The notes beneath the pieces were generated by a model, which searched no databases, was not told the DNA's origin, and saw only the letters and a program-made list of their open reading frames with translations. From the NCBI RefSeq assembly GCF_001735805.1, contig NZ_CP017248.1:9114001-9178000 (forward strand): a stretch of 64,000 nucleotides of DNA. The letters run 5' to 3'. The position numbers were made by a program, and so were the translations under genes. This document shows, one piece after another, positions 1-6,975 of the stretch (its first letter is position 1; the number at the start of each line of letters is the position of its first letter). Origin of the DNA: Streptomyces fodineus. Its GTDB lineage: Bacteria; Actinomycetota; Actinomycetes; Streptomycetales; Streptomycetaceae.

Positions 1-478
1 CGACGGCGTCCGGCACGGGCTGGAGCAGCGCGTGCTGGGCGGCCTCGGCGACCGAGCGGACGGCGGCGAGGACCCGTTCCCGACGGCCGCGCTGCGCGCT
101 GGCCAGGCCGCTCGCCGCGGTGACGGCCGCCAGGACGGCCACGACCGCGGCCGGCTCGCGTGCGGGGGTCGCGTGCCCGATGGCCAGCGTCACGCCCAGC
201 GCCGCGGCGAGGAGGCCGACGCAGACCACGCCACGCGGCCCGTTGGTGGAGGCCGCCAGCGCGGGTCCGGCCGCCAGCAGCGGCAGCCAGGGCATGCCCG
301 CCCCGGCGGCGACGTCCAGGAGTGCGACCATGGCGACGACCAGGACCGGCAGCAGGGGCATTCCCGCGGCCCACAGCCCGACGGCACGCTGGTGGACCGC
401 TCGCCCGATGCCGGCCACACGGTTCCCGAACAGCCGCATCGGCGCATGGTCGCCGCCGTGGTGTCGCGCCTGGAGCAT
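1..478 (-). CDS. Membrane PP2C/SpoIIE-type phosphatase, N-terminal part (runs off window)
   Basis: The frame runs leftward from an ATG at 478 and is still open at base 1, so about 159 residues are visible. After a short basic start, residues ~35-130 hold several hydrophobic stretches (for example LLPVLVVAMVALLDVAAGAG) that look like membrane segments. They are followed by SVAEAAQHALLQPVP. That AEAxQxALLxPxP motif usually leads into the SpoIIE/PP2C Ser/Thr phosphatase domain of Streptomyces regulatory proteins. The catalytic domain itself would lie beyond the window edge and is inferred. The layout matches the gene at 31606-32712. A downstream ATG at 439 is an alternative start. Confidence 0.75.
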   Translation of the reverse strand, partial: MLQARHHGGDHAPMRLFGNRVAGIGRAVHQRAVGLWAAGMPLLPVLVVAMVALLDVAAGAGMPWLPLLAAGPALAASTNGPRGVVCVGLLAAALGVTLAIGHATPAREPAAVVAVLAAVTAASGLASAQRGRRERVLAAVRSVAEAAQHALLQPVPDAV

Positions 479-576
479 GTCTGTCGTCCGCAGTCCTCGC
501 CGATAGGGATGTTCGCCCGGAATGTCCGTTTCTCAATCAAACGGGCTGGGCGAGGGCGGCCACAAGAAGCGGAATT

Positions 577-1335
577 TCAGATAGTGAGCGAGAGACTCCT
601 GGTCACCCGGCTCGCGACCGGGAGCAGGCGTGTCCGGATCTCCTGGAGCCGGTCCCGCCGCTCCACCGGCAGGGAGACGCCGAGCGAACCGAGCGTGCTC
701 CCGCGGTAGACCGGCACGGCGACGCACACGGTGCCGAGCGCGTATTCCTCCAGGTCCGTGAGGGCCGGTGCCAAGGGGGGCGTCGCGATCCTGCGGAGCA
801 GCTCCGGAAGGCTGGTGATCGTCCGTGGCGTGAGGTCGGCGAGATGGTGCCTGGACAGATAGTCCCGGCGGGCGTCCTCGTCCAGCTCACGCAGCACGGA
901 CTTGCCCAGCGCGGTGGCATGCCCGGCATCCTCGAAACCCACCCAGAGATCCACCCGGGGCATGCGGGGGCCGTCCACGATCTCGGCCACCCTGATCTCG
1001 CCCTCCTCGTAGAACGTGAGGTAGGTGGCGGCGGACAGCTCGTCCCGCAGAGCGGTCAGCGTCGGGCGCACCCGGCTGAGCAGCGTCTGCGCGCGGCCCG
1101 CCGTGTGCAGGGAGTTCAGTTTGTCGCCCAGGACGAAGCCGCCGTCGTCCAGCTTCCGCAGGTATCCGTCGTGCAGGAGGGTGCGCAGCAGGTGATAGGC
1201 GGTGGCCAGCGGCAGCCCCGTCTCGCGCGCCAGCTGTTTCGCCGGTGCGCCGTTCTCGTGCGCGCTCACCGCCTCCAGCAGACGGAAGGCCCGCTGCACC
1301 GAGCTGATGAGCGTGGGGCCGTCCTGAGCACCCAT
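577..1335 (-). CDS. IclR family transcriptional regulator
   Basis: A 252-residue protein, the usual IclR length. The N-terminal winged helix (about residues 8-65, SVQRAFRLLEAVSAHENGAP then LARETGLPLATAYHLLRTL) is followed by the effector-binding domain. That domain holds the family pattern ATALGKSVL and a C-terminal run ending in SRVTRSLSLTI. The frame stays open far upstream, but the ATG at 1335 gives the typical MGAQDGPTLISSVQRAF start. It lies 92 bp downstream of the EamA exporter on the same strand, so it could control that exporter or a distant operon; its ligand is not predictable. Confidence 0.88.
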   Translation of the reverse strand: MGAQDGPTLISSVQRAFRLLEAVSAHENGAPAKQLARETGLPLATAYHLLRTLLHDGYLRKLDDGGFVLGDKLNSLHTAGRAQTLLSRVRPTLTALRDELSAATYLTFYEEGEIRVAEIVDGPRMPRVDLWVGFEDAGHATALGKSVLRELDEDARRDYLSRHHLADLTPRTITSLPELLRRIATPPLAPALTDLEEYALGTVCVAVPVYRGSTLGSLGVSLPVERRDRLQEIRTRLLPVASRVTRSLSLTI

Positions 1336-1427
1336 AGGACCAGACTGCGCTGGGCCGGTGGCCCGGGGCAAGGCAGGGGGTCGTTCCGCTGCGGGGCGGC
1401 CGGCATCCACGACCGTGCCGGCCGGCC

Positions 1428-2324
1428 TCAGCGGTGTGTGCGCGCGATACTCACCGCGTTCGCGGCGACCACCGCCCCGATCCCCGTCCACTCCCAAACG
1501 CCCAGGGTCTGGCCCAGCACCACCCAGCCCACCACGGCCGCCAGCACCGGGTTGACGCTCATGAACAGGCCGAAGGTCTGGGCCGGCACCGTGCGCAGGG
1601 TCAGCAGATCGGTGAGGTAGGGCACGGCCGACGACAGCACGCCCGCCGCCACCGCGCACAGCACGGCCCCGGTCGTCGGCGGATGCCGTACGGCGACGAC
1701 GATCCCGATCGGCAGGAAGCTCAGCGCGGACACGCACGCGGCCGCCGCCGGCCCCTGCGCGCCCGGGATACGCCGTCCGACGAGCCGGTTGAGCAGGATG
1801 TACGAGGCCCAGCAGCCGGCGGCCACCAGGCCCAGGCCCAGCCCCACGTAGTCGGTGGACGGCCGCGGGCGCATCAGCACCACCACTCCGGCCGCCGCCA
1901 GCACCGCGCACCCCGCGTCCAGCCTGCGGCGCGAGGCGGCCAGCGCGATGGCGAGCGGGCCCAGGAACTCCAGGGTCACCGCCAGCCCCAGTCCGACCCG
2001 GTCGATCGCGCTGTACAGGGTCAGGTTCATGGTGCCGAAGACCCCGGCGAGCAGCAGCGCCGGCCACCACTGCCGCCAGGTGAAGGCGCGCAGGCGCGGC
2101 CGGCCGACGGCCACGAGGACGAGCGCGGCGACGTACTGGCGTACCGCCACCACCCCGAGCGGCCCGAGGACCGGGAAGGCCAGCGAGCCGATCGCCGCGC
2201 CGGTCTGGTTGGACAGGCCGCTGCCGAACATGGCCACCACGCCCGCCGGCCGCCCCGGAGCGGGGTTCCGGACCGCGGGGACCACCGTCACCACGGGATC
2301 TCGTAGAGCTCGTCGCATGGGCAT
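1428..2324 (-). CDS. EamA/DMT-superfamily exporter (RhtA-like)
   Basis: About 298 residues with ten predicted membrane helices arranged as two EamA repeats. The second repeat contains GLFMSVNPVLAAVVGWVVLG, the signature proline region of RhtA-type threonine/homoserine or drug/metabolite exporters. It probably exports small metabolites across the cytoplasmic membrane; the substrate is unknown. Starts at 2330, 2324 and 2318 are all possible. I chose 2324 because a GGCGGA-like ribosome site lies about 9 nt upstream. It is divergent from the LysR gene at 2388, and the short shared region contains a LysR-type box, which suggests the LysR protein controls it. Confidence 0.85.
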   Translation of the reverse strand: MPMRRALRDPVVTVVPAVRNPAPGRPAGVVAMFGSGLSNQTGAAIGSLAFPVLGPLGVVAVRQYVAALVLVAVGRPRLRAFTWRQWWPALLLAGVFGTMNLTLYSAIDRVGLGLAVTLEFLGPLAIALAASRRRLDAGCAVLAAAGVVVLMRPRPSTDYVGLGLGLVAAGCWASYILLNRLVGRRIPGAQGPAAAACVSALSFLPIGIVVAVRHPPTTGAVLCAVAAGVLSSAVPYLTDLLTLRTVPAQTFGLFMSVNPVLAAVVGWVVLGQTLGVWEWTGIGAVVAANAVSIARTHR

Positions 2325-2374
2325 GAGCATCTGTCCGCCAGGGACTTGCGCAAAATGCATGCGGCTCGCGATCT

Positions 2375-2389
2375 ATACGCTGATCGTAT
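2375..2389. promoter_or_regulatory. LysR-type operator (T-N11-A dyad) between divergent genes
   Basis: ATACG-CTGAT-CGTAT is a perfect 5-bp inverted repeat with a 5-nt spacer, and it fits the T-N11-A LysR box exactly. It sits between the exporter (start 2324) and the LysR gene and overlaps the LysR ATG at 2388-2390. The TATACG at 2374-2379 could also be the -10 of a leaderless LysR transcript, so binding here would repress the regulator directly. Confidence 0.55.
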
Positions 2390-3245
2390 GCATGAGATCG
2401 AGCTCCGGCAGCTGCGCTGTCTCGTCGCCATCGTCGACGAGGGCACCTTCACCGATGCGGCGATCGCCCTGGGGGTGTCCCAGGCGGCCGTGTCCCGCAC
2501 CCTGGCGGGGCTCGAACGAACGCTGGGCGTACGGCTGTTGAGGCGCACCTCGCGCGAAGTGACCCCGACGGCGACCGGGCTGCGGGTGGTGGCGCAGGCC
2601 CGGCGGGTGCTCGCCGACGTCGCCGATCTGGTCCAGGAGGCCACCTCGGGGCACACCCGGCTGCGCATCGGCTACGCATGGTCGGCGGTCGGCCGCCACA
2701 CCGTCGCCTTCCAGCGGCGCTGGACCGCCGCGCACCCCGGGACCGATCTGCATCTCGTCCGCGTCAACACGGCGTCCGCCGGTCTCGGCGAAGGCGCCTG
2801 CGATCTCGCGGTGGTGCGCCGGCCGCTGGAGGACCGGCGGTTCGACACCGCCCTCGTGGGCCTGGAGCGGCGCCTGTGCGCGCTGGCCACCGACGATCCG
2901 CTGGCCCGGCGCCGGTCCGTACGGCTCGCCGACCTCACCGGCCGGATCCTCTGGGTCGACCGGCGTACCGGCACCACCACCCCCGAGCTGTGGCCGCCGG
3001 GCTCCCGCCCCACCGTCCAGGAGACGCACGACGTCGACGACTGGCTCACCGTGATCGCCGCGGGACGCGGCATCGGCGTCACCGCGGAGTCCACCGCCCA
3101 CCAGTACCCGAGACCGGGCATCGTCTACCGCCCGGTCCGCGACGCCGAACCCGTGGCCGTACGGCTCGCCTGGTGGCGCGACGACCCTCACCCGGCCCTC
3201 GAGACGGTCCTCGAACTGCTCAGCGAGCTGTACCGCACGGGCTGA
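2388..3245 (+). CDS. LysR family transcriptional regulator
   Basis: 285 residues. The N-terminal helix-turn-helix is clear (MHEIELRQLRCLVAIVDEG, then ALGVSQAAVSRTLAGLERTL and the wing LLRRTSREVTPT). It is followed by a LysR substrate-binding domain from about residue 90. Upstream in-frame starts exist at 2346 (TTG) and 2355, but the family N-terminus begins at 2388. No ribosome site precedes 2388, while a TATACG box lies 9 nt upstream, which suggests a leaderless mRNA. It is divergent from the EamA exporter, the classical LysR target arrangement. Confidence 0.88.
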   Translation: MHEIELRQLRCLVAIVDEGTFTDAAIALGVSQAAVSRTLAGLERTLGVRLLRRTSREVTPTATGLRVVAQARRVLADVADLVQEATSGHTRLRIGYAWSAVGRHTVAFQRRWTAAHPGTDLHLVRVNTASAGLGEGACDLAVVRRPLEDRRFDTALVGLERRLCALATDDPLARRRSVRLADLTGRILWVDRRTGTTTPELWPPGSRPTVQETHDVDDWLTVIAAGRGIGVTAESTAHQYPRPGIVYRPVRDAEPVAVRLAWWRDDPHPALETVLELLSELYRTG

Positions 3246-3359
3246 GCGACCCGGCCGATAGCGCGAACACGATCGACCGGCTCAGCGGCTGGTGACCCTG
3301 CGGGGAAGCGGTCGCGATCAGGGGCGCGCTCCTCATGATGCAACCCGACGCGCCGCGTT

Positions 3360-4145
3360 TCACTGCGGCACGTTGGGCTCCGCGTCCAGGCCGGTGCAGG
3401 CCAGTACCCCGTCGATCTCGGCGCACGCCGCCACCCCCCGCGGCGAGGGCACCGACAGCATCGGGCTGCTGTTCCCGGCGGAGTCGTCCGCCGGATAGCG
3501 GGCCGAGAGCACGGCCTGGCCCGCCCGCACCGACACCTCACGGGCGCTGGGCGAGCGCAGCCGTACCTCGGACCAGGCGGTCGCGCAGGCCGGCGAGTAG
3601 CGCAGCCGGAGCGTGTAGCCGGGGCCGGTGACCGTGCTCATGGTCCGCGCGTCCCGGGCGCACACCGACGCGTCGGGCAACTCACCCTGGCAGGAGCGGC
3701 CGTGACAGCGGGGGACCACCGACAGGGGCTGCGCGGCGGGCGCGGTGTCCGGTCGCGCGGTCAGGGCCACGGCTGCGGCCACCGCCGTCGCCGTACCGCA
3801 CAGCGCCAGCACGGACAGCGGAAGCCAGGGTGCGCGCCGGGACGGGATCCGCCCGAACCACCGCGTTCGGCCGGGCTCCTCCGGCGCGGTCGTGGGCGGG
3901 GAGGCGTCGGCCGCGTCCCACAGCGCCAGTATGTCTTCGGGGTCGGCGCCGGCGAGCCGGCAGAGCGCCTCCACGGCCGGCCTCGGCGGTGGCGCGCCGC
4001 CGGACAGATAGCGGTGCCACGCGGACTTGCTGTACGGGGTGCGCGCGGCCAGTGCCGCGAGGCTCAGTCCCGTACGGTCCTTCAGCTCGCGCAGTCCCAC
4101 CGCCAGTGCCTCGTCCGGTGTGGTCGATGCTTGAGGGTCCCGCAT
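3360..4145 (-). CDS. XRE-type DNA-binding membrane protein with DUF2690 domain
   Basis: 261 residues. The N-terminal helix-turn-helix (about residues 10-65, LKDRTGLSLAALAARTPYSK then SAWHRYLSGG) is followed by a Pro/Arg linker, one membrane helix (LPLSVLALCGTATAVAAAVAL, about residues 105-125) and an extracytoplasmic region with four cysteines. The overall shape matches Streptomyces XRE/DUF2690 proteins, thought to be membrane-tethered regulators of unknown ligand. The start at 4145 has GAGGAC eight bases upstream; an upstream GTG at 4163 is less likely. No obvious operon partner is visible. Confidence 0.8.
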   Translation of the reverse strand: MRDPQASTTPDEALAVGLRELKDRTGLSLAALAARTPYSKSAWHRYLSGGAPPPRPAVEALCRLAGADPEDILALWDAADASPPTTAPEEPGRTRWFGRIPSRRAPWLPLSVLALCGTATAVAAAVALTARPDTAPAAQPLSVVPRCHGRSCQGELPDASVCARDARTMSTVTGPGYTLRLRYSPACATAWSEVRLRSPSAREVSVRAGQAVLSARYPADDSAGNSSPMLSVPSPRGVAACAEIDGVLACTGLDAEPNVPQ

Positions 4146-4265
4146 CGTGCGTCCTCGACTCACTTTCCGCTATGGGCGCTTTCACCCCTGTTGTCGCAAT
4201 AGCTTCCCTGGAGTGCGGCGACTGCAACACGCGGCGAGGTAGGAGGAAGGTGAGGCGCGGGCATA

Positions 4266-4303
4266 CCGAAGGCCCGTTCGGGGGTCGTCGAACGGGCCTT
4301 CGG
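4266..4303. terminator. Strong hairpin terminator after the SH3 gene
   Basis: A perfect 15-bp inverted repeat (CCGAAGGCCCGTTCG and its complement) with an 8-nt loop, 30 bp beyond the stop of the leftward SH3 gene. It has no long T-run, as is normal in Streptomyces. It also insulates the start of the XRE gene. Confidence 0.75.
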
Positions 4304-4332
4304 TGGCTGGGTGGTGCGGCGGTGTCGTGCCG

Positions 4333-4932
4333 TCAGCACCAGGGGAGGCTGCGGTTGGCGCGGATGTAGTGGGCCGAGACGTAGCCCGCGTGATGCGGCA
4401 GCCGGTACCAGATGCGGTTGCCGTGCACCGAGGAGCCGCGCGTCCGGCAGGTGAGCGCCAGTGTCCGGTGCGTGTACCGGTGGCCGATCACCCGGTAGCC
4501 GGTGCCCGGTCCGGAGCGGACGTTCAGCGGGGCGTGGCGGGTGGTGACGACGCCGGTAACGGGCGGGAGGTGACGGTATGTCAGCTGCTGGGCTGCCAGA
4601 CGGTACCGCAGGTGGTACGGCGTGGCGCGCAGGGTGATGCGGTAGGCGGCCGTCTGCGGGAGGAAGGCGCCCTGGGCCGTGAGGCGGTGCATCCGGTGCA
4701 CCCGACGCGAGTGGTGCGTGCGGAGGTGGACACGGTGCTGTGCGGCGTACCCCCGGCGGTGGACGCGATGACTGGTGCGGTGGGCGCGGTGCTTGGCGGG
4801 GTGCTGGCTGGTGGCGCTGGGCGCCGGGCGCGGGGTGGCGGCGCTCGCCGCGGTGGCACCGGCCGCCGTGGGCAGGAACGCGAGCACCGCGACCGTGGCC
4901 AGCAGACCGCTCTTGAGGGTCCGTCGGATCAT
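4333..4932 (-). CDS. Secreted His/Arg-rich protein with SH3-like domain
   Basis: 199 residues. A Sec signal peptide (about residues 1-31, ending ATAASA) precedes a very basic linker (about 38-85) unusually rich in His and Arg, such as HRAHRTSHRVHRRGY. The C-terminal ~70 residues form a bacterial SH3-like domain (APLNVRSGPGTGYRVIGHRY, then GNRIWYRL and GYVSAHYI). Such domains commonly bind peptidoglycan. The basic linker could bind teichoic acid or metal; that is inference. The ATG at 4932 has GGAGG seven bases upstream. Two similar dyads lie just upstream (4954-4977). Confidence 0.82.
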   Translation of the reverse strand: MIRRTLKSGLLATVAVLAFLPTAAGATAASAATPRPAPSATSQHPAKHRAHRTSHRVHRRGYAAQHRVHLRTHHSRRVHRMHRLTAQGAFLPQTAAYRITLRATPYHLRYRLAAQQLTYRHLPPVTGVVTTRHAPLNVRSGPGTGYRVIGHRYTHRTLALTCRTRGSSVHGNRIWYRLPHHAGYVSAHYIRANRSLPWC

Positions 4933-4953
4933 GGCAACCTCCGGCTGTCGTTC

Positions 4954-4977
4954 TCGTGACCACGAGCCGTGATCACG
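4954..4977. promoter_or_regulatory. Two tandem related dyads upstream of the SH3 gene
   Basis: TCGTGACCACGA at 4954-4965 and CGTGATCACG at 4968-4977 are two near-identical short palindromes (core CGTG-N2-CACG) on successive stretches, 21-45 bp upstream of the SH3 start. They look like a paired operator; the cognate regulator is unknown. Confidence 0.35.
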
Positions 4978-5167
4978 ACAGCCAGCGTTTCCGTGACGGT
5001 CCGCGGGAATGCCGTGCCGGTGTCCCCGGGGACGGCCGGGACGTCCCGTGGGACGGGCGTGCTGCCCACCTGGCGGCGATGCCGGGGTGTCCCGACCGCC
5101 CCGGCCCGTCTCCGCGGACGTGCGGGTGACCTCTGCCGGGGCGTACATCCACGGCGTCCGGGGTGGG

Positions 5168-5455
5168 TCAGACCGTCTCGGCGAAGGTGATGACCCGCTC
5201 CTTCAGCAGCGGGAACACCGTTCCCCGGATCAGCTCCGCGAAGTGCTCCGTCTCCTTGTGCGCCTCGAAGCCGGCACGGTCGGTGTAGCGCTCGTACAAC
5301 AGGAACCCTCCCGGGCGGTCGACGATCTCGTGCGCCTCGTAGGCGAGGTTCGCGGGTTCCGACGGGACCAGCTCGCGCATCTTGCGCAGCGCGTCGCGCA
5401 CGGTGTCGGTGTCGGCGGGCGCGCACTGGTACTGGGCGACGACGGCGAAGGCCAT
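5168..5455 (-). CDS. Small antibiotic-biosynthesis-type monooxygenase (ABM/YgiN fold)
   Basis: 95 residues, the normal size of the dimeric alpha/beta-barrel ABM family. The pattern MAFAVVAQYQCAPADTDTVR, then YEAHEIVDRPGGFLLYERYT, then a late HFAELIRGTVFPLL region matches putative quinol monooxygenases. Members act without cofactor on quinols or polyketide-like phenols, or serve stress roles. The ATG at 5455 has GGAGG upstream. It lies next to a decayed MarR gene at 5590-5940, whose intact ancestor may once have regulated it. Confidence 0.85.
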   Translation of the reverse strand: MAFAVVAQYQCAPADTDTVRDALRKMRELVPSEPANLAYEAHEIVDRPGGFLLYERYTDRAGFEAHKETEHFAELIRGTVFPLLKERVITFAETV

Positions 5456-5589
5456 GACGTTCCTCCGGTGTTCGGTACGGCGGTGGACTCGCCGATTCCA
5501 GCACGCCGGTGCCGAGGGGCGGCCGGTGCGACACGCGCCCCGCGCTGCATGAGCTGCTTGCCTGAGTCCAGTGAGTTCCGCCGGGCTCA

Positions 5590-5940
5590 CGGGTGTCCCC
5601 CAGGAAGTCGTCGATCATGCGGCGACAGAGGGCCGCCGGCTGTCGTAGGCCCCCGGGCCGCCGGTCGGGGGGCGCCCAGGATGCCCCGGGCCCTGGCCGC
5701 TGGGACCGGGTCGAGGGTCCGTCGGCCCTGTTGGTGAGCCGGATCCGCTGGGGGCGCGGTCGACGGGATTCCGGGACTCGGGTGACGTAGCCGGCCTTCT
5801 GCAGTTGCCGCACGGTCCCTGTCACAGGGGAGGCCTCCACACACGGGTGCCGGGCCGGCCCCCCGCCGCAGCGGCTGGGAGCCGGCGATGTGCCGGAGCA
5901 GTGCCACCGCGGCGCGGTCCAGGGGCACCCCGGCCGGCAC
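5590..5940 (-). pseudogene. Decayed MarR-family regulator
   Basis: MarR-family segments appear in order on the minus strand but in different frames. VPLDRAAVALLRHIAGSQPL lies at about 5869-5928, VTGTVRQLQKAGYVTRVP at about 5772-5825 in a second frame, and LRQPAALCRRMIDDFL at about 5600-5648. Together these match the dimerisation helix, recognition helix/wing and C-terminal helix of a MarR protein. At least one frameshift separates the first two pieces, and no good start or continuous frame exists. The 5456-6057 interval holds nothing else I can support. Confidence 0.7.
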
Positions 5941-6057
5941 CACCAGCCGCTCGGGGGGTGCCGTCGCCCCGGTGCGACGGCCGTAGTCCTGCCGAAGGGG
6001 TCACCCTCGCGCCTACCGTCCAGTAATATCCGGCGGCAGGTCACCACAGGAGGAACC

Positions 6058-6438
6058 GTGCCACGGTCCGAACGCTCGCCCCTGCTGCTCGCCGGCCTGC
6101 TGGCCGCGGCCGGGGTCGCCCACTTCGCCACCCCACGCCCCTTCGACGCCACCATTCCGCGCGCACTGCCGGGTTCGCCCAGGGCATGGACGTACGGCAG
6201 CGGTGTCGTGGAACTGGCCCTGGCCGCCGGGATCGCGGCACCCCGGACGCGCGCCGTCGCCGCGAAGGCGGCCGCGGCCTTCTTCGTCGGGGTCTTCCCG
6301 GCGAACGTGCAGATGGCCGTGGACTGGCGGCACCGTCCCGCGCCACTGCGCAGGGCCGCCCTCGCGCGGCTGCCGCTGCAACTGCCGCTGGTGCTGTGGG
6401 CCCGGGGAGTCGCCCGGAACGAGGAGGGACGGTCATGA
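6058..6438 (+). CDS. DoxX-like small membrane protein
   Basis: 126 residues with about four membrane segments (SPLLLAGLLAAAGVAHFATP at the N-terminus, then ELALAAGIAAP and AAAAFFVGVFPANVQMAVDW). The GVAHF and FPANVQM positions are typical of the DoxX/DUF4267-like family, small membrane proteins sometimes linked to redox or sulfur metabolism. The GTG at 6058 follows AGGAGG. Its stop overlaps the ATG of the peroxiredoxin by 4 nt, so the two are translationally coupled. Confidence 0.8.
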   Translation: MPRSERSPLLLAGLLAAAGVAHFATPRPFDATIPRALPGSPRAWTYGSGVVELALAAGIAAPRTRAVAAKAAAAFFVGVFPANVQMAVDWRHRPAPLRRAALARLPLQLPLVLWARGVARNEEGRS

Positions 6439-6902
6439 CGGAACGCATCGAGGTCGGGGCCAAGGCCGAGGACTTCGCCCTGCCCGACGAGACCGGCACC
6501 GTCCGCCGGCTCACCGAGCTGCTGGCCGACGGACCGGTGGTCCTCTTCTTCTACCCGGCCGCCCTCACCCCCGGCTGCACCGCCGAGGCCTGCCACTTCC
6601 GCGACCTCGCCGCCGAATTCGCCGCCGTGGGCGCCCGGCCCGTCGGCATCAGCGGCGACAGCGTCGACAAACAGCAGGAGTTCACCGGCCGGCACGGGCT
6701 GGGGATGCCGCTGCTCTCCGACGTAGACGGCACCGTTCGTGAGCGGTTCGGCGTCAGGCGCGGCTTCTCCCTCGCCCCCACCAAGCGCGTCACCTTCGTG
6801 ATCGCGAAGGACCGCACGGTGCTGGAGATCGTCCGCAGCGAACTGCGCATGAACACCCACGCCGACCGGGCCCTCGCCGCCCTGCGCGCCCACAAGGGCT
6901 GA
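6435..6902 (+). CDS. Peroxiredoxin (PrxQ/BCP type)
   Basis: 155 residues. The thioredoxin-fold signature is FFYPAALTPGCTAEACHFRD: Cys48 is the peroxidatic cysteine and Cys53, five residues on, is the resolving cysteine, the atypical 2-Cys arrangement of PrxQ. It should reduce H2O2 and organic hydroperoxides in the cytoplasm using thioredoxin. The start overlaps the DoxX stop, implying one operon and perhaps a membrane-associated antioxidant role. Confidence 0.93.
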   Translation: MTERIEVGAKAEDFALPDETGTVRRLTELLADGPVVLFFYPAALTPGCTAEACHFRDLAAEFAAVGARPVGISGDSVDKQQEFTGRHGLGMPLLSDVDGTVRERFGVRRGFSLAPTKRVTFVIAKDRTVLEIVRSELRMNTHADRALAALRAHKG

Positions 6903-6975
6903 TCCGCTCCCGTCCCGATACCCGGGGACGTCCCCGCGCTTGATGTGCCGGAACAATCGGAACATCCTTGGGCAT

